DNA of 35,906 bases from positions 1-35,906 of the forward strand of contig CAITSE010000149.1 of assembly GCA_903894975.1 (NCBI GenBank). Direction: 5' to 3'. A program made the position numbers and the translations under genes. Each line of letters opens with the position of its first letter. Within the stretch, counting starts at the first letter, position 1. The notes beneath the pieces are model-generated. The model ran no database searches. It was given only the letters and a program-made list of their open reading frames with translations, and was not told the DNA's origin. This DNA comes from an uncultured Lentisphaerota bacterium. GTDB lineage: Bacteria > Verrucomicrobiota > Lentisphaeria > Oligosphaerales > CAITYL01. This document shows positions 9,871 to 17,818 of the stretch, in pieces.

Positions 9871-11058
9871 ATGCTCTTTCGTCTCACCACTCTCGCCCTG
9901 GTTCTCCTGCTGAGCCTGGGCCTCCTGCTAAGCCTGAGCCTCCTCACACGGAGTACCGTCGCAGAATCTGCAGCAGATTATTTCAACAGCGGAAGGGCCA
10001 AAGCCTCCAAGGGCGACATGAACGGCGCCATCGCGGATTATACGCGCGCTATCGAGATCAATCCTGAACTCGTCATGGTCTATGCCACCCGTGGCATGGC
10101 CAAGCATGTGAATGGCGATCAGATTGGAGCGTTCGCGGACTTCGATCAGGCCATAAAACTCAATCCAAAGTTCGCCACTACCTACAAGTTTCGTGGCATG
10201 GTCAAAATCGACACGGGGGATCTGGACGGAGCCATTGCAGACCTTGACCGCGCCATTGAGCTTGCTCCGAAATCAGCCACCGCTTATGACATCCGCGGCA
10301 CCGTAAAAGAAACCAAGGACGATTTGGACGGAGCCCTCGCGGATTTTAGTCGTGCGATTGAACTTGATCCAACGTCCTGTGACGTGTACTTCCATCGCGG
10401 GCTTGTCAAAAATTCCCAGCACGACTTGGATGGGGCGATTGCCGATTTCGGCCGTGCCATCGCGATCGATCCGAAATTCGCCACGGCCTACTCCCTCCGC
10501 GGCAGTGTAAAAGCGGATAAAGGTGATTCAGGTGGGGCCATTGCGGACTTCACCCGCGCCATTGAGCTTGATCCAAAACTCGACTCGGCGTACCTGTCTC
10601 GCGGTGTGTCCAGACATCTGAAACGTGACTGGAAAAATGCGCTCGCGGATTATCAGCGGTGCTGCGAACTGTCACCTGACAAAGACCCGGATTATCCCCA
10701 TCTGTTCATCTGGCTGATCCGCACCCGGCTGGGCGAAGGCGAAGATGCCAACAAGGAACTCGCCACGTTTCTCAGCAAACGGACAACCGCGGTGCCCGGG
10801 GACTGGGGCTCCAAGGTGGTGGGGCATCTCCTTGGCACGATCACCGAAGCCGAACTTTTTGCCGCCGCGGCTTCGCCCGATGCCAAAGAGGACCGCGGTC
10901 AGCGCTGCGAGGCCTGGTTCTATGCCGGCATGAAAAAACTCCTCTCCGGCGACCGGAAAACCGCCGCCGAATACTTCCGCAACTGCCTGGCGACGGAGCA
11001 AAAAGATTACCTCGAATACCAATTCTCCGAATCCGAACTGAAAGTCCTCGGCGAGTAA
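9871..11058 (+). CDS. Exported tetratricopeptide-repeat protein
   Basis: The 395-aa protein starts with a signal peptide or anchor (residues 1-32, a leucine-rich core ending TVAESA). About seven 34-residue TPR units follow (about 34-270), recognisable by the recurring GAIADxxRAIExxP pattern. A C-terminal region of about 125 residues contains at least one further TPR-like helix pair (AWFYAGMKKLLSGDRKTAAEYF). TPR arrays bind peptides or act as scaffolds. The gene ends 4 nt before the membrane/spermidine-synthase fusion, so the two are very likely co-translated and may act together at the membrane. A GCAAAG-family repeat sits immediately upstream of the start. Confidence 0.85.
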   Translation: MLFRLTTLALVLLLSLGLLLSLSLLTRSTVAESAADYFNSGRAKASKGDMNGAIADYTRAIEINPELVMVYATRGMAKHVNGDQIGAFADFDQAIKLNPKFATTYKFRGMVKIDTGDLDGAIADLDRAIELAPKSATAYDIRGTVKETKDDLDGALADFSRAIELDPTSCDVYFHRGLVKNSQHDLDGAIADFGRAIAIDPKFATAYSLRGSVKADKGDSGGAIADFTRAIELDPKLDSAYLSRGVSRHLKRDWKNALADYQRCCELSPDKDPDYPHLFIWLIRTRLGEGEDANKELATFLSKRTTAVPGDWGSKVVGHLLGTITEAELFAAAASPDAKEDRGQRCEAWFYAGMKKLLSGDRKTAAEYFRNCLATEQKDYLEYQFSESELKVLGE

Positions 11059-11062
11059 CCCT

Positions 11063-13633
11063 ATGAACCGGAAAGCCCTTGTCCTGTCGCTGTTCTTTTT
11101 TTCCGGCATCAGCGGGCTGGTGTATGAAGTCGTGTGGATGCGGCACCTGGGGGTGATCTTCGGCAACACGGTGTACGCCACCTCCACGATCCTGGCCGGC
11201 TTCATGGGGGGGCTGGCCATCGGGAGCTACCTGTTCGGCAGACTCGCCGACCGGAAGCTGAACCTGCTGAAACTCTACGGCTGGGTCGAAATCGCCGTGG
11301 GCGGCATCGCCCTGCTCTTCCCCTTCATCCTCCGGAGCGTGACGCCCCTGTACGTCTGGTATGCGGACGTCTCCGCCCTGTCCTATCACAAGCTGAGCTT
11401 CGTCCACGCGCTGCTGATCGTCTGCGTCATCTTCCTTCCCACGGTGCTGATGGGCGGGACGCTGCCGATCCTGACCAAGTACCTGAGCCGCGAGTTTTCC
11501 TCGCTCGGCCGCAATCTCAGCCTGCTGTACGGGCTCAACACGCTCGGCGCGGTCCTGGGCTGCGCCGCGGCCGGGCTCGTGCTGATCGGCTCCATCGGCG
11601 TGAATCGGACCACGTGGCTGGCCGTGGCCGTCAACCTGGCCGTGGGGCTGACCGCCCTTTTCCTGAGCAGAAGTTCTCCGGCCGTCGCCGCACCCGCGCC
11701 CCCGGAAGACGCTGCGGCGGAAGGGGCCGCCGCCTACCCCGCCTGGATCCGCCGGACCGTGCTGTGGCTCTTCGCCCTTTCCGGGTTCACGGCCATGGCG
11801 TACGAGGTGTTGTGGACGCGGGTGCTGGTGTTCCTGACCGGGGGCACGGCGTACGCCTTCACCGTCATGCTCACCACCTATCTCAGCGGCCTGGCGCTGG
11901 GCAGCGTCCTGGCCGTCCGTCTTGTGGACCGCAGCAAGCGGCTGGTGGAGGCGTTCAGCGTGCTGCAGATGCTGGTCGGGCTCGGCATTCTCGCCACGCT
12001 GGCGGCCACGCCCCAGGTGCTCGGCGCGCTCGGCAGCATACTCTTCCGGGAAAGCTCGCTGCGCTACGGGGATCTTTCCAGCTTCCTCGCCCTCCAGGCG
12101 GTGCTCTCGCTGGTTTTCATATTCCCGTTCACTGTCTTGATGGGCATGTGCCTCCCGGTGGCGGGGAAGATCTGCACCACGTCCTACCGGGAGACGGGGA
12201 AAGGGATCGGCATCACCTACTTCGCCGACACCATCGGCTGCATTGCGGGGGCGCTGGCCGCCGGGTTTCTGCTGATCCCCGCCTTCGGCACCCTGGTTTC
12301 GCTGCGCTCGCTGGCCATCGGGAACCTGGCCATCGGCGCGCTGGCCCTGGCCTGCACCGGCACGGCCGGCGGGCCGTTCCGGTTTTCCCCGAAGCGCGCG
12401 CTGACCCTGGCGGTCCTGACCGCCCTTGTCGCCGTCGTAGCTGGCCGCAGTATTCCGAACGATACCTTCACCGACGTCTTCACCGCCCCCGGCTCCCGCC
12501 TGGCCTATGTGAACGAGGACGTCGGCGGGACGGTGACCATCGAGCAGTACAAAGACTACAAGACCATCTCCATCAACGGCATCAATGTCGCCGGCACGGA
12601 CCTGACGTTCGAGACCACCCAGAAACTGCAGGCGCACCTGGCGCTGCTCCTGCATCCCAATCCCCGGCGGGTCATGCAGATCGGCTTCGGCTCCGGCGGC
12701 ACCGCGTGGTCGATCTCCACCCATCCCGTCGCGCAGATCGACTGCGTGGAGATCACGGCCGCCATGCTGAAGGCCCGGGAGCAGATGCAAGAGGTGAATC
12801 ACGGGATTCTCCGGGACCCGCGCGTCCACGTTTTCATTGACGACGCCAGAAGCTACATGCTCAAGTCCAAGGCCGGATACGACGCCATCCTGTCCGACTC
12901 CATCCATCCGCGCCGCGCCGGGAACGGGACGCTCTACTCCGTGGACTATTTCCGCCTCTGCAAGGCGCGGCTGAACCGGGGCGGCATCTTCTCGGCGTGG
13001 CTGCCGATTTACGGGCTCTCGCTCGAGGACTACCGGGTCACCGTGCGCTCGCTCAAGGAAGTCTTTCCCCACGTCTATCTTTTCCACACGCCGGTGGGCC
13101 GGAATGAATGGACGATCATCCTCGGCACCCTGGAACCGCTGCGGATCGACCTGGACAGCATCCGGCGGAAGCTCGCCCAGCCCGCCGTCCGCGACGATCT
13201 CAGCGCCATCTTCATCAATCGCGAACAGGATGTGCTCGATTGCTTCCTCCTGGGCGACCGGACCCTGGACCGGTTGATCGGGACCTCGCGGGTCCTGAAC
13301 ACCGACGACTTCCCCTACCTCGAGTACATCGCCGCGAAGTCCAGCATCGTCACCAGCCGGGAAGAACTGCTGAAACCGCTCTACCGGGAACTCGTCGCTT
13401 GCCGCGAGGATGTCTTCCCGTACGTCACCGGCATCCGGCCGGGGACCCGGGACGCGTTGGAGAAATCCTATGCCTCCGCCTTCCACGCGATGAAAGGCCG
13501 GCTTTATGAACTCGACGGTCCCGCCGCCGCGCCAGCCGCCCTGAACGCGTACAAAACCGCGCTCGAACTCGATCCCGAAAACTACGTGGTGCGCGACCTG
13601 CTGCCCAAACCCCCAGCCAATCCGGCCTTCTAA
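11063..13633 (+). CDS. Fused polytopic membrane protein and spermidine synthase-like methyltransferase fold
   Basis: The 856-aa protein has two similar membrane halves. The first begins FFFSGISGLVYEVVWMR (about 12-28) and the second ALSGFTAMAYEVLWTR (about 238-253), which looks like an internal duplication of about six helices each. Residues about 470-760 carry a spermidine-synthase-like Rossmann domain with IGFGSGGTAWS (about 537-547), CVEI as the acidic end of the second strand, and DARSYM, then SDSIHP. In true spermidine synthases the putrescine site has an aspartate in the loop after strand 4; here it is SDS, so polyamine synthesis is uncertain. The tail (about 815-850) looks like one TPR unit. 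Bacterial fusions of this kind are known but their substrate is not established. It is coupled to the TPR gene. Confidence 0.88.
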   Translation: MNRKALVLSLFFFSGISGLVYEVVWMRHLGVIFGNTVYATSTILAGFMGGLAIGSYLFGRLADRKLNLLKLYGWVEIAVGGIALLFPFILRSVTPLYVWYADVSALSYHKLSFVHALLIVCVIFLPTVLMGGTLPILTKYLSREFSSLGRNLSLLYGLNTLGAVLGCAAAGLVLIGSIGVNRTTWLAVAVNLAVGLTALFLSRSSPAVAAPAPPEDAAAEGAAAYPAWIRRTVLWLFALSGFTAMAYEVLWTRVLVFLTGGTAYAFTVMLTTYLSGLALGSVLAVRLVDRSKRLVEAFSVLQMLVGLGILATLAATPQVLGALGSILFRESSLRYGDLSSFLALQAVLSLVFIFPFTVLMGMCLPVAGKICTTSYRETGKGIGITYFADTIGCIAGALAAGFLLIPAFGTLVSLRSLAIGNLAIGALALACTGTAGGPFRFSPKRALTLAVLTALVAVVAGRSIPNDTFTDVFTAPGSRLAYVNEDVGGTVTIEQYKDYKTISINGINVAGTDLTFETTQKLQAHLALLLHPNPRRVMQIGFGSGGTAWSISTHPVAQIDCVEITAAMLKAREQMQEVNHGILRDPRVHVFIDDARSYMLKSKAGYDAILSDSIHPRRAGNGTLYSVDYFRLCKARLNRGGIFSAWLPIYGLSLEDYRVTVRSLKEVFPHVYLFHTPVGRNEWTIILGTLEPLRIDLDSIRRKLAQPAVRDDLSAIFINREQDVLDCFLLGDRTLDRLIGTSRVLNTDDFPYLEYIAAKSSIVTSREELLKPLYRELVACREDVFPYVTGIRPGTRDALEKSYASAFHAMKGRLYELDGPAAAPAALNAYKTALELDPENYVVRDLLPKPPANPAF

Positions 13634-13800
13634 CCGGAATTATTCACAATCGGTTTAATCTCATTGAACAGAAGGCCGCAAAGGTTCCGCAATGGGTTGG
13701 ATTGGAAAATCCTTCGTGATCTTTGCGAGCTTCTGTTCAAAAAACGGTTTTACCGGGATCTGGAATCAAGGTGAATTTGTTCATGAATAGATCAGGCCAA
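13631..13800. repeat. MITE-like dispersed element beginning at a stop codon
   Basis: The left end is TAACCGGAATTATTCACA, whose TAA is the stop of the preceding gene. The right end is a 24-bp segment (13777-13800) found identically at 25957-25980 and, over 20 bp in reverse, at 30867-30886. Inside, 13664-13683 and 13721-13740 form an inverted repeat of 20 bp with two mismatches, carrying the GCAAAG motif. The inner hairpin may act as a terminator for the 9871-13633 operon. No coding sequence is seen. Confidence 0.65.
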
Positions 13801-13821
13801 GCATGTTTTAATTGAATAAAT

Positions 13822-13827
13822 TATAAT
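13822..13827 (+). promoter_or_regulatory. Candidate -10 box for the abiE operon
   Basis: TATAAT lies 18 nt before the ATG at 13846, inside a strikingly AT-rich stretch (13807-13845) unlike the surrounding DNA. No good -35 is seen at 17 bp. AbiEi family antitoxins repress their own promoters, and the small inverted word AATTATAATT here could be part of an operator. The leader would be very short. Confidence 0.4.
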
Positions 13828-13845
13828 TGTGTTATATTTTCAATC

Positions 13846-14490
13846 ATGAAATTTGACCAAGCCATCGATCTGTTCGGCAAGGTGCCGTGGTTCGACATGG
13901 CGGCGCTGGCGCAATTGTCCGGCGAGCCCAAGCCGCTGCTCCGAGTGCAACTGCACACCTGGAGCAAGGCCGGCAAAGTGATTCCGCTCCGCCGGGGGCT
14001 GTACGCGCTGGCGGACAAGTTTCGCCACGCCACGCTTCACGCGCCGCTGGCGGCCAATGTCCTGTACGCGCCATCTTACCTCAGTGGACTGTGGACGCTT
14101 TCTTTCTATGGGATGATTCCGGAGAAAACGGTGGTCTTGACCTGTGTGACCACGAAAAGCACGCAAACGGTGGAAAACGCGCTGGGGCGTTTTGAATACC
14201 ACCGGGTCAAGCCGGACGCGTTTTTCGGGTTTGCCGCACGGGAACTGGATGGGGCCAAGGTTTGGCTGGCTGATCCGGAAAAGGCGCTTCTGGACCTCTG
14301 GCATCTCGCGCCGGGCGAATGGACCGTGGAACGCCAGCGGCAGATGCGGTTCCAGTCCGTTGACAGGATCTCGCTTGCGCGTCTCCACGAATACGCCGCG
14401 CGGTTCCGTTCGCCACGTCTGGTGCGGGCGGTGGCAACGTGGGAACAGACGATGACGGAAGAAGCCGACGGCACGGTGGAGGTGTTATGA
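13846..14490 (+). CDS. abiEi: AbiEi-type antitoxin and transcriptional repressor
   Basis: The 214-aa protein has the AbiEi layout. An N-terminal winged helix (about 15-55, ending in LRRGLYALADKF) precedes the antitoxin domain with APSYLSGLWTLSFYGMIPE and FGFAARELDGAKVWLADPEKALLDLW. The family's antitoxin blocks the AbiEii nucleotidyltransferase and represses the operon (type IV toxin-antitoxin). Its TGA overlaps the toxin ATG (ATGA), the usual arrangement. Length is within the family range and nothing is missing, so the pair looks functional. Confidence 0.88.
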   Translation: MKFDQAIDLFGKVPWFDMAALAQLSGEPKPLLRVQLHTWSKAGKVIPLRRGLYALADKFRHATLHAPLAANVLYAPSYLSGLWTLSFYGMIPEKTVVLTCVTTKSTQTVENALGRFEYHRVKPDAFFGFAARELDGAKVWLADPEKALLDLWHLAPGEWTVERQRQMRFQSVDRISLARLHEYAARFRSPRLVRAVATWEQTMTEEADGTVEVL

Positions 14491-15320
14491 AACAGGCCGC
14501 ACTGCTCTTATCCGCCGGCGTGGCCGATCCGGTTCAGCGCCTGAACCTGTTGCGCGAATATGTGCAGGCGTTCGTGCTGCGTTCGCTGCATGAAAGCGAG
14601 GCGTTCCACCGGATGGCGTTCGTCGGCGGGACAGCCCTGCGGTTTCTTCACGGCCTGCCGCGGTTTTCCGAAGATTTGGATTTTTCTCTTCTCCCCGGCG
14701 CGGACGCCGATTTCCTGCCGTGCATGACCAAGCTCAAGCGGGATCTGACGTATGCGGGGTTTGCGGCGGAAGTCACCTGGAACCCCCGCACGGCCGTCCA
14801 CAAAGGCTGGGTCAAGATTGCGGGCATCTTGGCGGAGACCGGTCTTTCGCCGTTGCCGGACCAGAAACTGTCGGTCAAAATCGAGATTGACACCCGCCCG
14901 CCGGAGGGCGCGCAGTCCGCCGTCTGCATGGTCAACCGGCACCTGCTTTTTTCCGTGCGCCACCACACCTTGCCGTCGTTGTTCGCTGGCAAAATTCACG
15001 CCCTGTGGACGCGGGAGTACGCCAAGGGGCGCGACTGGTACGATCTGGTCTGGTATCTGACGCAGCGGCCGTCCATCGAGCCCAACCTTGAACTGCTGCG
15101 GAACGCCTTGCGGCAAACCCATCCCGCCCTGGCCAGAGTTCATGCCCGATGGCGCGAACACGTGCTCGCCCGCCTGGAGGCGATGGACGCGAACGCGCTG
15201 GCCGACGACGTCCGCCCGTTCCTGGAGCGGGCGCAGGATGCGCAATGGCTGCAAAATGCGCAACTCCGCGACGTGCTGAAGGCCAACGCCCGGAACCCGA
15301 CCCGTGAAATCACATTCTGA
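14487..15320 (+). CDS. abiEii: AbiEii-type nucleotidyltransferase toxin
   Basis: AbiEii-like toxins are nucleotidyltransferases that stop growth; relatives add nucleotides to tRNA 3' ends. The 277-aa protein shows the core signature: GGTALRFLHGLPRFSEDLDF (about 47-66), with the GG and the SxDxD motif (Ser61, Asp63, Asp65). KIEID and KGRDWYDLVWYL follow, both as in the family. GGAGG lies 4-5 nt before the ATG, and the start overlaps the antitoxin stop. Abortive-infection activity against phage is known for the family; here it is inferred. Confidence 0.9.
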   Translation: MKQAALLLSAGVADPVQRLNLLREYVQAFVLRSLHESEAFHRMAFVGGTALRFLHGLPRFSEDLDFSLLPGADADFLPCMTKLKRDLTYAGFAAEVTWNPRTAVHKGWVKIAGILAETGLSPLPDQKLSVKIEIDTRPPEGAQSAVCMVNRHLLFSVRHHTLPSLFAGKIHALWTREYAKGRDWYDLVWYLTQRPSIEPNLELLRNALRQTHPALARVHARWREHVLARLEAMDANALADDVRPFLERAQDAQWLQNAQLRDVLKANARNPTREITF

Positions 15321-15337
15321 TCAGGAGTGGATCGACC

Positions 15338-16153
15338 GTGAACGCCTATCTTCTTGACCTGGCGCTGAGCTTTGTCGTCGGAGGGGCCTGGGTCCTGCTG
15401 GCCTCGGTCGCGGCGGAGCGTTTCGGCGGCAAGGTGGGCGGGTTCATCGCCGGGCTTCCGGCCACCTCGGTCCTGGCCATCTTTTTCATCACCTACACCG
15501 AAGGAGCCCGCCACGGATTTGACGTCACCAGCGTATTTCCCCTGGCGATCTCCGTCAACGCCGTGTTTCTGGCGGTCTTTGCCGCCTTTTCGCGGAAAAG
15601 TTTCTCGACCGGCCTGCGGGCGGCCCTGGGCGTCTGGATCCTTGCCCAGTTCGCGCTGGCCTTCATCCATCCCGTGCACTTCGGGGTTGTGGTCGCCTTG
15701 GGCGTCGTGCTGTTCCTGGGTTCCCTTTTGTTCACGGGCAGCCTCGACATCCCGGATCCCGGCGCCCGGTCCGTCCGCCACGGCAGAGTTGAAATCGCCG
15801 TCCGGGCGGGTTCCGGAGGGGCCGTCGTGGTCCTGTCCATGCTCGGGTCCCGCTTGGGCGGGCCGCTCCTTGGCGGCATTCTGTCCGCATTCCCGGCCAC
15901 GGTCGTGGCCACGCTCGTCATCGCGGCCGCTTTCGGGGGGAAGGATCTGGCCAGGACCATGGCGCGGCCCATGATGGTCAGCGGGGTGGTCAACTGCCTG
16001 GTTTTCGTCCTGGTGTATCGGCAGGTGGTTCTGCACCTGCCGCTTCTGGGCGCCCTGGCGACCGCCTATGCCGTCACCATGGCCAGCGCCGCCTGCACAT
16101 TTTACGGGATGAACGTGTGTCGCTGGAACCATGCGCGCGCCATTCACACCTAG
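15338..16153 (+). CDS. Integral membrane protein with internal duplication (DUF3147-like)
   Basis: The 271-aa protein has about eight membrane helices in two similar halves, each with a glycine/proline-rich motif: GGFIAGLPATSVLAIFF (about 34-50) and GGILSAFPATVVATLVI (about 183-199). The duplicated GxxxGxPxT pattern resembles the small DUF3147 proteins, here fused in tandem. Start is GTG at 15338, with AGGAG 10 nt upstream; the gene follows the AbiEii stop by 17 nt and may be in its operon, though the link may be accidental. Function unknown. The stop TAG is also the first three bases of a dispersed hairpin repeat. Confidence 0.7.
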   Translation: MNAYLLDLALSFVVGGAWVLLASVAAERFGGKVGGFIAGLPATSVLAIFFITYTEGARHGFDVTSVFPLAISVNAVFLAVFAAFSRKSFSTGLRAALGVWILAQFALAFIHPVHFGVVVALGVVLFLGSLLFTGSLDIPDPGARSVRHGRVEIAVRAGSGGAVVVLSMLGSRLGGPLLGGILSAFPATVVATLVIAAAFGGKDLARTMARPMMVSGVVNCLVFVLVYRQVVLHLPLLGALATAYAVTMASAACTFYGMNVCRWNHARAIHT

Positions 16154-16253
16154 CCCGGCTAAGCCGGAACCATGTTTGTGTTGCACTACAACCATTGTGC
16201 CGGCTTACCCGGGCTACTGTTTGGATTTGTTCACAAGTGAATCATGACCGGAA
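16151..16253 (+). repeat. TAGCCCGG hairpin repeat, copy A
   Basis: Arms TAGCCCGGCTAAGCCGG and CCGGCTTACCCGGGCTA (16151-16216) form a strong stem around a loop of about 32 nt. A further 37 bp (to 16253) stays similar to copy C. Copies B (21432-21498, inverted) and C (24011-24115) share arms and part of the loop (GTTTGTG). All three lie just upstream of a gene start; this one precedes the formyltransferase-like gene at 16310. Confidence 0.75.
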
Positions 16254-16309
16254 CCCCCTTCGTTTCTCTCAAAAGTTTTTCATGCCGCGGAAGTTCAAAG
16301 AGGTGTTCC

Positions 16310-17254
16310 ATGACCGACGGTTCAAATCTGGAGAATGACCTTCTGGCGAGGCTGGCCGTGGAAAACGCGGGCGGCGAGATCACCCGGGTGGCGGGTTCGC
16401 GGTGGGGCCGGCTCTTCCTGCCTGCGCCTGAGAAGGCGGCGGGAAGGCCTGATCAGGGGCTCCGCGTGCTGTGTGTCGGCGCCTGGACCATGGGGCTTCT
16501 GGCTTTTGAATCGCTGCTGTCCCTGGAAGCGCTGAAACCCGGCGGCATCCGGGTGGTGGGACTGGTGACGGACGACCCTCTGGACGCGGACGCGAAAATC
16601 TGCGTGAAAAAACGGTTCTGGCGCTACTACGACGAGGCGGAACGGGAAGACTACGAGTGGTGCATCCTGCACCGCGCCCTGTCCCGGGGCATCCCCTGCT
16701 ACACGGGCGAGGTCAAGAGCGATGCCTTCCGCGAGCTTCTCCGCATTTGGGCCCCCGAGGTCATCGTGGTGGCGGCGTTCGGACAGGTGATCGACAGGGA
16801 GATCATCGACTTTCCCGCCTACGGCATCTACAATGTCCACCCGTCCGACCTGCTGCACGGTCACGGCGCCGGGCCCCAACCCTGGGAGGACCTGATCGAA
16901 CGCCAGGCCGCCGTCACCCGCGTTACGCTCCACAAAGTCTCGCCGACCATTGACGACGGGGCCGTCGTGGGGCAATCCCCGGAAATCAATGTGCGCCTGC
17001 CCGACGGCAGCGTTTCCGGCGACGTGCGGCTGATCGGCGAAAAAACCCTGGTCCCCGTGAGCCCGATGGTGCGGGAACTGGCCCTGGCCCTGATGGATCG
17101 GAAGGTCTCCGGGATGACGGGCACCCTGGATTCTTTGGACTTTGAACGGATCTTCGACCAGGATTTCAAAGCCAACCTGCTGGAACCGCTGGACCCGGCC
17201 AAAAGATCCCACATCCTGCCGCTGCCCAAAGACGAAGAACGCTACACGGTGTAA
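16310..17254 (+). CDS. Formyltransferase-fold protein, methionyl-tRNA formyltransferase-like
   Basis: The 314-aa protein has the Rossmann-like formyl transfer domain. It contains LRVLCVGAWTMGLLAFESLL (about 51-70), PEVIVVAAFGQVI (about 145-157) and YGIYNVHPSDLLHGHGAGP (about 166-184), in which the Asn-x-His pair of the catalytic site is visible. VTLHKVSPTIDDGAVVGQS follows, as in Fmt and related hydroxymethyl-/formyl-transferases. The C-terminal tRNA-binding domain of true Fmt is not evident. It may therefore formylate a sugar or other amine using 10-formyltetrahydrofolate. AAGAGG just before ATG 16310 fixes the start. The neighbours give no pathway: a toxin-antitoxin island lies on both sides. 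Confidence 0.78.
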   Translation: MTDGSNLENDLLARLAVENAGGEITRVAGSRWGRLFLPAPEKAAGRPDQGLRVLCVGAWTMGLLAFESLLSLEALKPGGIRVVGLVTDDPLDADAKICVKKRFWRYYDEAEREDYEWCILHRALSRGIPCYTGEVKSDAFRELLRIWAPEVIVVAAFGQVIDREIIDFPAYGIYNVHPSDLLHGHGAGPQPWEDLIERQAAVTRVTLHKVSPTIDDGAVVGQSPEINVRLPDGSVSGDVRLIGEKTLVPVSPMVRELALALMDRKVSGMTGTLDSLDFERIFDQDFKANLLEPLDPAKRSHILPLPKDEERYTV

Positions 17255-17395
17255 CGCGGTATCGATCAGAAAACCGTTCCCGGATACCCGCGGGTAACGA
17301 TGGGAATGCCGTGGAGACGGGCGCCTCAGGTGAAAAAGCGGGGGAGTGCCCACCGCACGGTGGCAGGCAGCCTCTTCCTGTCTTATTGTATCGGC

Positions 17396-17566
17396 ATGAT
17401 TGCGCTGGTCAAACAAAAGAAAAATGAAGTGGCCGAGCTCTGCCGGAAATACCAGGTGGAACGTCTTTTTGGACGACATGTGGATCTGGTGACTCAGGCG
17501 TCAGTCCGAAACCCCTATTTTCGTCAGTCCGTTGACGCGACCCGGCAGCCGCTCTATGAGCACTGA
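17396..17566 (+). pseudogene. MntA-like nucleotidyltransferase antitoxin with its catalytic centre deleted
   Basis: Only 56 residues are left. The N-terminus (VKQKKNEVAELCRKYQVERL) and C-terminus (FGRHVDLVTQASVRNPYFR, then ATRQPLY) match the two ends of an MntA/minimal nucleotidyltransferase of about 100 aa. The segment between them, which should contain GSxxxGxxxxxSDxD, is gone without a frameshift. Both the lost motif and the join begin with LFG, so deletion between short repeats is likely. Intact MntA AMPylates and silences HepT; this one cannot. It overlaps the HepT remnant by 11 bp. Confidence 0.7.
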
Positions 17567-17750
17567 GCTCAAAACGCGCGTACATGACGCCCTTGAGTCG
17601 CTGCGGAACAGCATTCCCGAAATCCGCCGGATTGTCGGCATGCGCAATCGTATTATTCACGGCTACGATTCCGTGGACGATGAAATCGTCTGGGACGCCG
17701 TGCAACACCATGTCCCGGCCTTGCGGTCAGCTCTTCAGCGGATTCGTTAA
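17556..17750 (+). pseudogene. HepT-like HEPN RNase toxin, internally shortened
   Basis: The 64-aa product keeps the start (MSTELKTRVHDALESL) and the active-site helix: Rx4HxY is RNRIIHGY, Arg30-His35-Tyr37, in the stretch IPEIRRIVGMRNRIIHGYDS. Normal HepT proteins are about 110-140 aa. Around 45-50 residues forming the central helices appear to be missing between about residues 16 and 18, again in frame. The HEPN motif remains, but the four-helix fold is probably broken. It lies directly behind the similarly gutted MntA gene. A genuinely shortened HEPN protein cannot be excluded. Confidence 0.65.
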
Positions 17751-17818
17751 TTCAAGGACACTGGGACGGCAGGGCCGTTGGCGGCGCGGAAAATCCTTGC
17801 AGAAGGGATGCGAACAAC

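Noticed and set aside
10841-13486. An 881-codon minus-strand frame opposite the membrane/spermidine-synthase fusion
   Set aside because: No domain pattern, and composition typical of an antisense shadow; the plus-strand gene has membrane helices and a Rossmann motif.
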